NCBI GenBank assembly: GCA_052387905.1
Contig: JBQTIR010000004.1
Location: 25,271 to 89,270 of the forward strand
Length of the DNA stretch: 64,000 nucleotides
Source: JBQTII01 sp052387905
GTDB taxonomy: Bacteria > Actinomycetota > Actinomycetes > Sporichthyales > Sporichthyaceae
Direction of reading: 5' to 3'
Shown here: positions 48,852 through 58,491 of the stretch, one piece after another
Numbering within the stretch: position 1 is the stretch's first letter
Layout of the letters: every line of letters starts with the position of its first letter
Translations under genes and position numbers: made by a program
The notes under the pieces: generated by a model
What the model saw: the letters and a program-made list of their open reading frames with translations, nothing else
What the model was told of the DNA's origin: nothing
The model's database searches: none

Positions 48852-50141
48852 ATGAGTGGAAAGCACCGCAGGCTCCGGCACACCGCCGGACGCCGCCGCC
48901 TCGCTTCCGGAGCGATGGTCACCGTGTTGACCCCCGCCATGGCCACCTTTGGGGCCCAAAGTGCGGGCGCGGTCGAGGACCCGGCCGGCGCAACGGTGGG
49001 GTTGTCGACGTTCTCCGGCAAGGCAAGTGCCGACGGGATCCGGGCCCGGATCGCCCTGACCGACTACCTGATCGTCGAGGACTTCGTCGACGGCGGCGGC
49101 CCCACGTCGCAGGCAGTCCTCAACAGTCTGGGGGACAGTTCGGCGTTCGCCTCGCTGCCCTACCCGGGTGCGACCGGGGTTGAGGGCACCGGTTTGGCCT
49201 CGACACTGACCGGCAAGTCTCTGCCCTCCTACCCGTTCATCGCGCAGAGCCAGGCTCCGAGCAACCCCGAGGTGACGATCACTCAGCCCGGGTACATCAT
49301 GCACGCGGAATCGACCGAGACGCGTTCGGCCGCCGACACCCAACTGGGTGCGAGCACGACCACCGGCGAGGAATTCGGGTCGTTCTCCTCCTCGCTGGTT
49401 GAGGTGGCGGGTGGCGTGCTGACCTCCCGGGGTGAGGCAGTGACCCGCCTGGCGATCGGAGCTTTCGCGCTCGACGGTGCGGTGTCCAAGGCACAGGTCG
49501 TGCGCACCCCGGACGGCAAGACCACCAAGACCGCGTCGTTCATGGGTGGTTCGATCCGCCTTGCGGACATGCAGATCGGGGTGACCGACAAGGGATTGGT
49601 GGTCGGGCCTGCGGGTACGCCACTGGATTCCGCGTCGGCGCTCAGTGACGCCTTCGAGTCCTCGGGTGTCACGGTGAAGTTCCTGCCGGCGGTCGAGACT
49701 GCCGACTCCATCCTGTCCTCCGGACTGGAGATCAGCATGGCCCGCGCCGTGCCCAACCTGGGCAACGGGACCGCCGTGGTCAGCTACATCGTCGGACGCA
49801 CCTTCGCCCAGGCCGAAGCGACGGGTGGTGTGAAGACGCCGGCCGTGGTAGGCGTGGCCCCGGACACTGCGCCCGTGGCTCCGGTTCCCCTCGATGCCCC
49901 CGAGGTTGCGGCACCGGAAATTCCCGCCCCCGCCCTCGTCGATACCGCTCCGGTTGCGCCGGTTGCGCCGGTCGCCCCGGTCGCTCCGGCGCCCGCAGCA
50001 CCGGCTGCCCCACCGACCGTCGACCTGATCACCTCGGCCGGCCTCGATCGTGAACTGACCGAGATCTCGTTCTACCCGCTGCTCGCGGCCCTGGTGCCGA
50101 TCCTCCTGCTGGCCGCGCTGGGCGCGCGCCAGTTCATCTGA
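48852..50141 (+). CDS. Exported surface protein with Pro/Ala/Val stalk and C-terminal membrane anchor
   Basis: 429 residues. N-terminal signal peptide (RRRLASGAMVTVLTPAMATF, cleavage near SAGA). The ectodomain (about residues 40-320) is Ser/Thr/Gly-rich and beta-like with no recognised domain. A stalk of VAPVAPVAPVAPAPAAP follows (about 345-390), then a membrane segment FYPLLAALVPILLLAALGA and a short basic end, but no LPXTG. It is the first gene of the run leading to the ABC importer, so it may capture or shield the imported substrate. Resembles actinobacterial choice-of-anchor surface proteins; function inferred only from place. Confidence 0.7.
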   Translation: MSGKHRRLRHTAGRRRLASGAMVTVLTPAMATFGAQSAGAVEDPAGATVGLSTFSGKASADGIRARIALTDYLIVEDFVDGGGPTSQAVLNSLGDSSAFASLPYPGATGVEGTGLASTLTGKSLPSYPFIAQSQAPSNPEVTITQPGYIMHAESTETRSAADTQLGASTTTGEEFGSFSSSLVEVAGGVLTSRGEAVTRLAIGAFALDGAVSKAQVVRTPDGKTTKTASFMGGSIRLADMQIGVTDKGLVVGPAGTPLDSASALSDAFESSGVTVKFLPAVETADSILSSGLEISMARAVPNLGNGTAVVSYIVGRTFAQAEATGGVKTPAVVGVAPDTAPVAPVPLDAPEVAAPEIPAPALVDTAPVAPVAPVAPVAPAPAAPAAPPTVDLITSAGLDRELTEISFYPLLAALVPILLLAALGARQFI

Positions 50142-50172
50142 GTAACCATCACCTCTAACTGAAGGTGTCCCG

Positions 50173-50520
50173 ATGGAATTTGTGAAGTGGTGCCGGTTGC
50201 AGTGGGACCGGGCGCTGGCGGTCGTCGCCGGTGTGAGCGGAATCGTGCTGGTCGTGCTCGGCTGGGTGGGTGTCTCGGACACCGCGTTCATCGCCGAGCA
50301 GGTGCCCTATGTCATCTCCTACGGCATCGGTGGCCTGGTGCTGATCGTCCTCGGGGCGACGCTGTGGCTCTCGGCCGACATGAACGACGAGTGGCGCACC
50401 CTGGACCGGCTCGAGGGAGCGGCGCGCACTGCCGGGGTGGACCTCTCCGAGGTCGAAGCGCTGGCTGCCCGCGTCCGTGAGCTGGAATCGCGCTCACCCG
50501 AGTTCTCCCGCACCCCCTGA
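50173..50520 (+). CDS. Small two-segment membrane protein A
   Basis: 115 residues. Two membrane segments (LAVVAGVSGIVLVVLGWVGV and ISYGIGGLVLIVLGATLWL), then a cytosolic helix (DEWRTLDRLEGAARTAG) that could form a coiled coil. Its stop overlaps the next gene by one base. It shares the LVVLGW-x-x-VS-x-x-A layout with its neighbour at 50520, so the two are probably diverged duplicates. No known domain; tight packing with the importer suggests an accessory subunit. Confidence 0.7.
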   Translation: MEFVKWCRLQWDRALAVVAGVSGIVLVVLGWVGVSDTAFIAEQVPYVISYGIGGLVLIVLGATLWLSADMNDEWRTLDRLEGAARTAGVDLSEVEALAARVRELESRSPEFSRTP

Positions 50521-50813
50521 TGGCCACCGCCACCATGGGGCGTCGTCGCGGCGCCCCCCCGAGCCTGATCGCCGCCGCGATCCCGTCGGCCATCGGCGTG
50601 CTGCTGGTCGTGCTGGGCTGGACCGACGTCAGCGGCGAGGCTGCCTTCGACGACCAGAGCATCGGGCTCAACCTGGCGATCTTCGGCGCGATCGTCGTCT
50701 TCGTCGGGTGCGGGTTCTACCTCTGGGCCTTCCGGCTCCGGATTCAGCGCCGGGTGCGCTCACTGCGCGCCCGGTATCTGGATGACCACGATGCGCGTTC
50801 CGGCGGGCGCTGA
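50520..50813 (+). CDS. Small two-segment membrane protein B
   Basis: 97 residues, start and stop each overlapping neighbouring genes by one base. Membrane segments IPSAIGVLLVVLGWTDV and LAIFGAIVVFVGCGFYLW, then a basic tail (RIQRRVRSLRARYLDD). Similar layout to the protein at 50173. It directly precedes the permease, which supports membership of the importer complex or its regulation. Function unknown. Confidence 0.68.
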   Translation: MATATMGRRRGAPPSLIAAAIPSAIGVLLVVLGWTDVSGEAAFDDQSIGLNLAIFGAIVVFVGCGFYLWAFRLRIQRRVRSLRARYLDDHDARSGGR

Positions 50814-52810
50814 TGGATACCTGGCTCCCCTTCGTCGTCGTCGGTATCACCGCCGGCGCGGTCTACGGCCTCGCGGGTGTCGGCCTGGTGCTGACCTACC
50901 GCACCAGCGGCGTCTTCAACTTCGCGCACGGCGCGCTGGCCACCGCCGGCGCCTACTTGTTCTACGAGCTGTGGGTGAAGAGCGACATCCCGTGGCCGAT
51001 CGCAGCGCTGATCGTGATCGCGGTCGTCGGCATCGCGTTCGGCTTCGTCCTCGAGCAGTTCTCCAGGAGGCTGGCGAAGGCGCCCGCCTCGGTGATCGTG
51101 GTCGCGACCGTCGGGCTGTTGCTGATCATCCAGGGCACCGCCGCCAAGCGGTACGGCTCCGAAACCATCACGATCGAACCGTTCCTGCCCACCGACACCT
51201 TCGACATCAGTGTCAACGTCGGCTACGACCAGCTGATCATCGTGCTGGTCGGCATCGCGATCGCCGCCGGGCTCGCGGTGGTGCTCACCCGCACCCGCGT
51301 CGGCATCGCGATGCGCGGCGTCGTCGACGACTCCGACCTGATGGAGCTCACGGGCCTCGACGGTGCGACGGTGCGCCGCGCGGCCTGGATGATCGGAGGC
51401 TCGGTCGCGGTCATCTCCGGCATGCTGCTGGCCCCGATCGTGGGCCTGGACCCGATCCGACTCACCTATCTCGTGGTGCAGGCCTTCGGTGCCGCCGCGA
51501 TCGGGCGCTTCCGGAGCCTGCCGTGGACGTTCGGCGGCGGACTGATCATCGGTGTCGCCGCGGCGTTCGGACAGAAGTTCGAGGCCGAGAACTCGGCGTT
51601 GCTCGGGCTGCCGGCCAGCGTCCCGTTCCTCGCGCTGTTCGCCGTATTGATCGTCGTCGGCAAACGTGGCCTTCCCACCCCGGCGCCGGTGCGCCGCGTG
51701 CAGCCCGAGCAATTCACCAAGCTGCCCCTCCCGGTCCGCGTCGCCGCCGGTATGGCCGTGGGGGCGTTGGTCATCGCGCTGCCTTCGCTGGTGGACGCGC
51801 GACTGCCCGTCTACACCAACGCGGTCGGCCTGGCGATCATGTTCCTGAGCCTGGGCCTGCTGGTGAAGATGTCCGCGCAGGTGAGCCTGTGTCACGCGGC
51901 GTTCGTCGCGGTCGGTGCGGTGGCGTTCAGCCGGCTCAGTACCGAGGCGAACCTGCCCTGGTTGCTCGCCCTGATCGGTGCCGGTCTCATCACCGTCCCG
52001 CTGGGGATTCTGGTCGCGCTTCCGGCGATCCGGCTCTCCGGGATCTACCTGGCACTCGCGACGTTCGCGTTCGGGTTGCTCATGGAGAACCTGATCTACC
52101 GCAAGGACTTCATGTTCCCCCAGGGCGGTACCCGCGATGCCCCACGACCGGAGCTTCCCGGTTCCGGGCCGGCGAGTGACAAGGAGTACTTCTACATCGC
52201 GGTCGGCGTGCTCGTGGCGGTGATCCTCGCGGTGATCGTGCTGCAGCGCTCGCGGCTGGGGCGCCTGCTGCGCGCGTTCGCCGACTCCCCGTTGGCCCTG
52301 TCCACCTACGGCACCGGCACCACGACGACGCTGGTGCTGCTGTTCTCGATCTCGGCGTTCTTCGCCGGCGTCGCCGGCGGCGTGATCGCGGTCGGTAACG
52401 GGGCGGCCGGTCCCGGCGGGTTGGGGTCGTTGCAGTCCCTGCTGTGGGTCGCGATCATCGCGATCACCGGCAACAACCTGATCAGATCCTCGATTCTCGC
52501 GGCCCTGCTGCTCGCAGTCCTGCCGTCCTACCTCACCAAACTCGACGCCGACTACCAGGCGATCGCCTTCGGCGTCGCGGCCGTGATCGCCTCGCTGATT
52601 GCGGCCAACGGGTTCGACCCGGTCACCTGGATCCGGGACTCCCTCGCGGGCTCGCCGCGCGTCGGGTCCACCGGGCCGATCCCCACCCGCGGCCGCGACC
52701 GTGGGTGGCGGCGAGCCAGCAGCACCCGCTCGCGGGCGCTGACCACCAACGCTGCAGCGACGGCCAGCGATGAGAGCACCGAACTCGCGCTGAGCGGGGG
52801 GAAGCGATGA
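50813..52810 (+). CDS. Branched-chain amino acid type ABC permease, LivH-LivM fusion
   Basis: 665 residues. The first half (about 1-290: GITAGAVYGLAGVGLVLTYR, GVFNFAHGALATAGAY) is LivH-like and the second half (about 325-620: GLAIMFLSLGLLVKMSAQVS, LPAIRLSGIYLALATFAFG) is LivM-like; a cytosolic linker joins them. Bacteria usually encode the two separately; the fusion fixes a 1:1 ratio. It is flanked by its ATPases. The about 45-residue C-terminal tail is Arg/Ser-rich. Transported compound unknown; such importers also carry aromatic, steroid-side-chain or urea-type substrates. Confidence 0.92.
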   Translation: MDTWLPFVVVGITAGAVYGLAGVGLVLTYRTSGVFNFAHGALATAGAYLFYELWVKSDIPWPIAALIVIAVVGIAFGFVLEQFSRRLAKAPASVIVVATVGLLLIIQGTAAKRYGSETITIEPFLPTDTFDISVNVGYDQLIIVLVGIAIAAGLAVVLTRTRVGIAMRGVVDDSDLMELTGLDGATVRRAAWMIGGSVAVISGMLLAPIVGLDPIRLTYLVVQAFGAAAIGRFRSLPWTFGGGLIIGVAAAFGQKFEAENSALLGLPASVPFLALFAVLIVVGKRGLPTPAPVRRVQPEQFTKLPLPVRVAAGMAVGALVIALPSLVDARLPVYTNAVGLAIMFLSLGLLVKMSAQVSLCHAAFVAVGAVAFSRLSTEANLPWLLALIGAGLITVPLGILVALPAIRLSGIYLALATFAFGLLMENLIYRKDFMFPQGGTRDAPRPELPGSGPASDKEYFYIAVGVLVAVILAVIVLQRSRLGRLLRAFADSPLALSTYGTGTTTTLVLLFSISAFFAGVAGGVIAVGNGAAGPGGLGSLQSLLWVAIIAITGNNLIRSSILAALLLAVLPSYLTKLDADYQAIAFGVAAVIASLIAANGFDPVTWIRDSLAGSPRVGSTGPIPTRGRDRGWRRASSTRSRALTTNAAATASDESTELALSGGKR

Positions 52811-53643
52811 CCGCCCCGGCGCCCACGTCATCCCGAGGGTCAGATCTGGCTGCGCGTCAGAGTGCACCGGGCCTGGTGATCGATTCCCTCGTCGTGCGTT
52901 TCGGCGGGCACGTCGCGGTGAACAAGCTGACGATGAATGCCCCGATCGGCAGCGTCACCGGGCTGATCGGCCCCAACGGCGCGGGTAAGACCACGACGTT
53001 CAATGCCTGCTCCGGGGCGATCGCCCCGACCGAGGGGCACATCAGTTTCGACAGCATCGACCTGACCAAGGCGCCGGAGTCCAAGCGGGCGAGCCTGGGT
53101 ATCGGACGGACGTTCCAGCGCATCGAACTCTTCGACAGCCTCACCGTCGCCGAGAACGTCGCGCTCGGCCGCGAGGCCCGCCTGGCCGGGACCTCCCCGC
53201 GCACGCAACTGATCCCGCGCCGGGGCGAGCGCGCGCTGGTGGCCGAGGCGGCCCGCAAGGCGATGGCGCAGTGCGGAATCAGCGCTGTCGCCGGTGAGCG
53301 GGCGGGTCGGCTCTCCACCGGGCAACGGCGACTCGTCGAGCTGGCCCGCGCGCTGGCCGGGGACTTCCGCCTGCTGTTGCTCGACGAACCGTCCTCCGGT
53401 CTCGACCACTCCGAGAGCGAGCAGTTCACCGACCTGTTGCGGACGGTCGTGGCCGAGAACGGGATCGGGATCCTCATCGTCGAGCACGACATGACCGTCA
53501 TCAGTGGTCTGTGCGACTACGCCTATGTTCTGGACTTCGGCACGTTGCTGTTCGAGGGCGAGGCCCGCGCAGTGCTCACCAGTGACCTGGTCCGCAAGGC
53601 CTACCTCGGTACCGAGGATCTCGGGTTGGAGATTGTGTCGTGA
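52807..53643 (+). CDS. ABC transporter ATP-binding protein, LivG type
   Basis: 278 residues, overlapping the permease stop. Walker A GPNGAGKTTTFNACSG, signature RLSTGQRRLVELARAL, Walker B LLLLDEPSSGLD and switch VEHDM. The signature is STGQ rather than SGGQ, a tolerated variant in LivG-type proteins. It energises import together with the LivF-type protein that follows with a GTGA overlap. Confidence 0.92.
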   Translation: MTAPAPTSSRGSDLAARQSAPGLVIDSLVVRFGGHVAVNKLTMNAPIGSVTGLIGPNGAGKTTTFNACSGAIAPTEGHISFDSIDLTKAPESKRASLGIGRTFQRIELFDSLTVAENVALGREARLAGTSPRTQLIPRRGERALVAEAARKAMAQCGISAVAGERAGRLSTGQRRLVELARALAGDFRLLLLDEPSSGLDHSESEQFTDLLRTVVAENGIGILIVEHDMTVISGLCDYAYVLDFGTLLFEGEARAVLTSDLVRKAYLGTEDLGLEIVS

Positions 53644-54386
53644 CGGAGAACCAGAAACAGAACACTCCGATTCTCGAGCTGCGCGGAGTCACCTCCGGCT
53701 ACGGCGAGAAGACCGTCGTACGCAACCTCAGCCTCACGCTGCCGCCAGGGGGCTCGCTCGCGGTGCTCGGGCCCAACGGCGCCGGCAAGACCACCTTCCT
53801 CAAGACCTGCTCGGGCCTGCTCAAGCCGACGGCGGGTCAGATCCTGCTCGCCGGAAAGGACGTCACCAGGACCTCGACGCACGCGCGGGTCAAGGCGGGG
53901 CTGTGCCACATCCCCGACCCCCGCGGAATCTTCCCGAGCCTGACGGTCAAGGAGAACCTGATCCTGCAGGCCCCCCGGGGCGGGGCCGGCAAGGCGATCG
54001 AGGCGGCCGCGGCGGCGTTCCCCCGGCTCGGTCAGCGCCTCACGCAGACCGCCGGGACGATGAGCGGCGGCGAGCAGCAGATGCTCGCGGTCGCCCGGTC
54101 CTACATCCAGAACCCGAAGGTGGTCCTGCTCGACGAGGTGTCGATGGGCCTGGCGCCCAACCTCGTCGAGGAGATCTTCACCTTCCTGGCCACCCTCAAG
54201 GAGGCCGGCGTCGCGCTGATCGTCGTCGAACAGTTCGTCCACCGTGCCCTGGCTCTGGCCGACGAGGTCGTCGTCATCGCCCGCGGCACGATCCGGCTCG
54301 CGGGCCCGTCCGATTCCTTCGGCGAGGACGAGATCTTCGCCGCCTACGCCGGTAACACCCCCCAGAAGGGAAATGCCCATGTCTAG
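53640..54386 (+). CDS. ABC transporter ATP-binding protein, LivF type
   Basis: 248 residues from GTG 53640. Walker A GPNGAGKTTFLKTCSG, PDPRGIFPSLTVKENL, signature TMSGGEQQMLAVARS, Walker B VVLLDEVSMGLAP, VVEQFVHRAL. Typical LivF length. It overlaps the lipoprotein gene after it by 8 bases, so permease, ATPases and binding protein form a single translation-coupled unit. Confidence 0.92.
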   Translation: MTENQKQNTPILELRGVTSGYGEKTVVRNLSLTLPPGGSLAVLGPNGAGKTTFLKTCSGLLKPTAGQILLAGKDVTRTSTHARVKAGLCHIPDPRGIFPSLTVKENLILQAPRGGAGKAIEAAAAAFPRLGQRLTQTAGTMSGGEQQMLAVARSYIQNPKVVLLDEVSMGLAPNLVEEIFTFLATLKEAGVALIVVEQFVHRALALADEVVVIARGTIRLAGPSDSFGEDEIFAAYAGNTPQKGNAHV

Positions 54387-56955
54387 GACCCGATTCCGTG
54401 GTCGCGGCACTGCCGTTGCGGCCGGGGCGGCAGCGCTCGCGCTGCTGATCTCCGGGTGCGGTGGCACCCGAGTCAGCGACGAGGCGATCCAGGCTGCCGC
54501 CGGTGTAGGGGTAGATGCCCCGGTGTCCCAGGGTCCCGGTGGCGTGGCGACGGACACTGCGGTGCCCGGAACCGTTCCTGGGGATACCTTGAGTCCTGCC
54601 CTTGCCGACCCGAACGTCCCGCCGGTGGCCGGTGCGGAGGGCAAGACCCCGCAGGTCGCACCACGTTCCGGTCCAGGCGCCGACAAGCCGGTCAAGGGCA
54701 AGGACAAGGTGGGCGTGGCCGCCCCCAGTGCGCCCGCCCCCAGTGCGCCCGCCCCCAGCGCGGGCGGCCCCGACAAGCCCGTAGCCCCCAGCGGTGCCGT
54801 CGCCACCGGTCCGGCCACCAAGTCGGTGATCAAGCTCGGCGTCACCGGGACGTTCGGTGGCCCGGTCGGCGGGCTGGTCAAGGACACCGTCGCCGGGATC
54901 CGGGTCTGGGGCCAGCACATCAACGACAACGGCGGGGTGAACGGGCACCCGGTAGAGATCCTCGTCGGCGACGACGGCGGCGATCCGGCGCGCTTCATCG
55001 CCATCCAGCGTCAGTTCGTCGAGGAGGAAGGCGTCGTCGCGTTCCTCTACGCCACGCTCGGGTTCTCGCCCAACGGCAACAACAAGTACCTGGACTCGAA
55101 GAAGATCTTCACTTTCGGCACCGAGGGTGGACTGGAGACCGCGTACAGCAACCCGTACGTGATGACCGCGACCCCGACCGGATTCACCAACGCCGACTCG
55201 ATCATCTACGCGCTCTCCAAGGTTGCCCAACCGCAGAACAAGAAGAAGTTCGCGGCGTTCGCGTGCAGTGACTTCGGCCTGTGCGACAACTTCGACAAGC
55301 GCTGGACCGAACCGAAGAACCTGCAGGCGACCGGCTTCGAACTGACGGTGCGTGGGAGGCCGTCGCTGACGCAGCCGGACTACACCTCGCAGTGCCTGTC
55401 GGCCAAGCAGTCGGCGTCCGAGGTGGTGATGCTGGCGCTGGACACTGCGAGCCTGCGCCGCTTCGCCGGTGACTGTGCCCGGCAAGGCTTCAAGCCGATC
55501 TTCGGCACCGCGGACCTGCTCGCGCTGAGCAGCCTGCCGTCCGACCCGAATGTCGACGGACTCATCGTCGCGACCAAGATGGCGCCCTGGGTGGACACCT
55601 CGGTGCCCGGTATCGCGGAGATGACCAAGGCCTTCGCCAAGTACGCGCCCGGGGTGACTCCCAGCGGAGGCAACTCCAACGGCTGGATCCTGGGGGAGTT
55701 CTTCGCCGCAGCGGGCGCCAACTTCGGCGACACGGTGACGCCTGCCGAGGTCGAGGCCGGGATCTACCGCATCAAGAACAACAACCTCAACGGCATGACT
55801 TACCCGATCACCATGACGAAGGGTCAGCCGGTCAAGCGCCAGCTCTGCTACGGCGCGGTCATCATCAAGGACAAGCGCTACCAGCGCATTCCCGGCCCCT
55901 CGCTGTACTGCCAGAAGGCCGACGATCCCACCGCTGCGGTGACCAACTCCTCGGCGACCAGTTCCTCGGTGGCTGCGGACTTCGCGCCGGTGTCGTACGC
56001 GGCTCCGCAGCGGGCGGCCATCACGGCGACCGCGTCGAATTCCTGGCTCGCTCCCGTACCGGTGCCCGCGGCTATCGCGGTTCCCACCGCTCTGCCGGTT
56101 CGCGCGCCGCGCAGCGCGAATCCCGCTACGGAGACAGCCACGGCGACGGGCCCTGCCACGCCAAGGAGTCCTGCCGCAGCCGCCAGCTGTGACCCGGCAC
56201 GTGCGGTCGGCTTCTCCCACGCCCTCGATGCGGTCCAAGCCGGAACCGCGGTCGGGCCCGGGATCTCCTACGGCGCCGCACTTGCGGCGCTGGGCACGCC
56301 GCTGCCCGAGCCGTTCGGAGCAGCCCAAGGCCAGTTCCTGGCCCAAAGCGGCGGGGCGGTCGAACAGTTCAGCGACGATGTCCCGGCAGCCATCCAGGAC
56401 AGCCGTCAGCAGTTCGAGTCGGTTGCGGTCTACAACGACTACGGCAATGCGTTCATCGACGCCGTCGCCGACTCCCTCGACACCGTCGCCACCGAGTTCG
56501 GCCCGTTCATCCAGCCAGGCGATTCCAGCCTGCGTCAGGTCGCCGACGTCGCCCGCGACGCGAAGGCCGCGAACACCACGTGCACCCCGCAGTCGGTGCC
56601 CAGCGGCGACAAGGTGGTGGATGCGCTCGCACTGGCGTTCGCGAAGGGCCAGGTCACCAAGGCGAAGGCGATCATCGCGAAGAACAACCTGGTCACTGAT
56701 GCCGATCGGCTCGGCCAAGCGGTCTTCTTCGGCGGGATCGCTTCAACCGAGGCGAACACCTTCGATGAGTTCCGGACCGCCGTGGCGGGGTCTTTCGTCG
56801 AGGGCGGCGTGAGCCCGATCGACGCCGGGCGTGCTTTCCAGGCCGCCGCGACCAAGGCCGTGACTGACGGGATTACCTTCGAGCAGGGCGCGGTGGGTTT
56901 TCGCACTGTCACCGAGACTTATGCCGCCTACTTCGCCGAGGCGGCCGGTCGCTAG
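54379..56955 (+). CDS. Substrate-binding lipoprotein with extra C-terminal domain
   Basis: 858 residues from ATG 54379. Lipobox ISGCGG (Cys about residue 31) anchors it outside. A Pro/Ala/Ser linker runs to about residue 145; then the type I periplasmic binding fold (VIKLGVTGTFGGPVGGLVKD, NGHPVEILVGDDGGDPARF, FTFGTEGGLETAYSNPYV, GNSNGWILGEFFAAAG) to about 515. Beyond that comes a second Ala/Pro/Thr linker and a helical domain of about 240 residues (from CDPARAVGFSHALDAVQ to the end) that normal Liv-type proteins lack. The next gene is a shorter paralogue without it. Confidence 0.88.
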   Translation: MSRTRFRGRGTAVAAGAAALALLISGCGGTRVSDEAIQAAAGVGVDAPVSQGPGGVATDTAVPGTVPGDTLSPALADPNVPPVAGAEGKTPQVAPRSGPGADKPVKGKDKVGVAAPSAPAPSAPAPSAGGPDKPVAPSGAVATGPATKSVIKLGVTGTFGGPVGGLVKDTVAGIRVWGQHINDNGGVNGHPVEILVGDDGGDPARFIAIQRQFVEEEGVVAFLYATLGFSPNGNNKYLDSKKIFTFGTEGGLETAYSNPYVMTATPTGFTNADSIIYALSKVAQPQNKKKFAAFACSDFGLCDNFDKRWTEPKNLQATGFELTVRGRPSLTQPDYTSQCLSAKQSASEVVMLALDTASLRRFAGDCARQGFKPIFGTADLLALSSLPSDPNVDGLIVATKMAPWVDTSVPGIAEMTKAFAKYAPGVTPSGGNSNGWILGEFFAAAGANFGDTVTPAEVEAGIYRIKNNNLNGMTYPITMTKGQPVKRQLCYGAVIIKDKRYQRIPGPSLYCQKADDPTAAVTNSSATSSSVAADFAPVSYAAPQRAAITATASNSWLAPVPVPAAIAVPTALPVRAPRSANPATETATATGPATPRSPAAAASCDPARAVGFSHALDAVQAGTAVGPGISYGAALAALGTPLPEPFGAAQGQFLAQSGGAVEQFSDDVPAAIQDSRQQFESVAVYNDYGNAFIDAVADSLDTVATEFGPFIQPGDSSLRQVADVARDAKAANTTCTPQSVPSGDKVVDALALAFAKGQVTKAKAIIAKNNLVTDADRLGQAVFFGGIASTEANTFDEFRTAVAGSFVEGGVSPIDAGRAFQAAATKAVTDGITFEQGAVGFRTVTETYAAYFAEAAGR

Positions 56956-56987
56956 AGTCCGCGCGCCGCATTCTGGAAGGAGCCTCA

Positions 56988-58478
56988 ATGACGAGGTGCC
57001 TGAAGCCAGCATGTCGGCGTTCGCTGCCCGGCGTGGTTGCGCTGGTGCTGGTGGTGAGCGGATGCGGCGGGACGCGGGTCGATGCGGAGGAGATTCGCCG
57101 CGCAGCTGGACTCGGCCTGGCCCCGGCGACCGCACCGGTCCGCCCGGTCGCCCCAGTGCAGGGGGCGGTCACGACCTCGACAGTGCCGACTGACGAGCCC
57201 ACGAAACCGGTGACCGACCGCAGGGCCGCGCTCGCGCCGGACAACCTGCCGGAGACCGCGCAGAGCCGGCCCCGTCGCACGAGCGATGCGGCACCGCGCC
57301 GGTCCGTGGCTGCGTCAGTCGCGCCGCAGAAATCGGCGGCACCGGCCACCGGGGTGCTGGACAAGTCCGTGATCAAACTCGGCGTGGTCGGCACCTTCTC
57401 CGGCCCGGTCGGCGCGCTGGTCAAGGACACCGCGACCGGCATCCGGGTGTGGGCCCAGCACACCAACGCGGGCGGCGGGGTCAACGGTCACCCCGTCGAG
57501 GTGTTGGTCGGTGACGACGGCGGGGACCCGGCCCGCTTCATAGCCCTGCAGAAGCAGTTTCTCGAACAGGACGGCGTACTCGCCTTCCTCTACAGCACCC
57601 TCGGCTTCTCCCCGAACGGCAACAACAAGTACCTGGACTCGAAGAAGATCTTCACCTTCGGTACCGACGGCGGCCTCGACGTGGCCTACGTCAACCCCTA
57701 CGTACTCACCCCGACGCCGGTCGGGCGCACGCTGGGCGACTCGATCATGTTCGCGTTGTCCAAGGTCGCCCTCCCGCAGGGCAGGACGAACTTCGCCTCG
57801 TTCACCTGCAGCGACATCGGCCTGTGCGACCTCTACGACGAGCGCTGGACGAACCCGGAGGTGCTCAAGCGGACCGGGTTCACTCTCACCGCCCGTGGTC
57901 GGCCTTCGCTCACCCAGCCGGACTACACCGCGCAGTGCCTGGCGGCCAGGAACGCCGAGGCTGAGGTGTTCATGGCCGCCCTTGACACCGCGAGCCTGCG
58001 CCGCGTGGCCGGGGACTGCGCCCGGCAGAACTACCGCCCGATCTTCGGCACCGTCGACCTGCTCGCACTCGCCAACCTGCCCTCGGATCCGAATGTCGAC
58101 GGACTGGTCGTGGCCTCGCGGATCGTGCCGTGGGTGGACACCCGGGTGCCCGGGATCGCCGAGCTGCACCAGGCGTTCGCGCAGTACTCCCCGCGCACGG
58201 TGATCAGTGGCGGTATGGCCAACGGCTGGCTGCTCGGGGAGTTCTTCGCCGCCGCGGGCAAGAATCTGCCCGACGCCCCGACCCAGGCCGACCTCGCCGA
58301 CGGGATCTACAGCATCAAGAACGAGAACCTCAACGGCATGACGTATCCGATTACTCTGACGCGGGGTCAGCCGGCGCAGCGCCAGCTCTGCTACGGCGTA
58401 GTCGTCATCAAGGACCGCGCGTACTCCCAGTTCCCCGGGCCGTCGCTGTACTGCGAGAAGAGTGTGCCGCTGGGCTGA
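56988..58478 (+). CDS. Second substrate-binding lipoprotein, paralogue
   Basis: 496 residues, AAGGAG before ATG 56988. Lipobox VSGCGG; the following GTRVDAEEIRRAAG parallels GTRVSDEAIQAAAG of its neighbour. The binding fold (VIKLGVVGTFSGPVGALVKD onward) is closely similar over its full length and ends at GPSLYCEKS, where the upstream protein continues with its extra domain. Two binding proteins serving one importer suggest two related substrates or different affinities. Confidence 0.9.
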   Translation: MTRCLKPACRRSLPGVVALVLVVSGCGGTRVDAEEIRRAAGLGLAPATAPVRPVAPVQGAVTTSTVPTDEPTKPVTDRRAALAPDNLPETAQSRPRRTSDAAPRRSVAASVAPQKSAAPATGVLDKSVIKLGVVGTFSGPVGALVKDTATGIRVWAQHTNAGGGVNGHPVEVLVGDDGGDPARFIALQKQFLEQDGVLAFLYSTLGFSPNGNNKYLDSKKIFTFGTDGGLDVAYVNPYVLTPTPVGRTLGDSIMFALSKVALPQGRTNFASFTCSDIGLCDLYDERWTNPEVLKRTGFTLTARGRPSLTQPDYTAQCLAARNAEAEVFMAALDTASLRRVAGDCARQNYRPIFGTVDLLALANLPSDPNVDGLVVASRIVPWVDTRVPGIAELHQAFAQYSPRTVISGGMANGWLLGEFFAAAGKNLPDAPTQADLADGIYSIKNENLNGMTYPITLTRGQPAQRQLCYGVVVIKDRAYSQFPGPSLYCEKSVPLG

Positions 58479-58491
58479 CGCTGGCGGCGGT

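Noticed and set aside
50744..52867. Open frame of 707 codons on the minus strand opposite the permease
   Set aside because: Composition is Arg/Gln/Asp/Gly-rich without any domain, and the opposite strand is a clear LivH-LivM permease.
54274..56718. Open frame of 814 codons on the minus strand opposite the first binding protein
   Set aside because: Antisense shadow of a GC-rich gene; no recognisable motifs.
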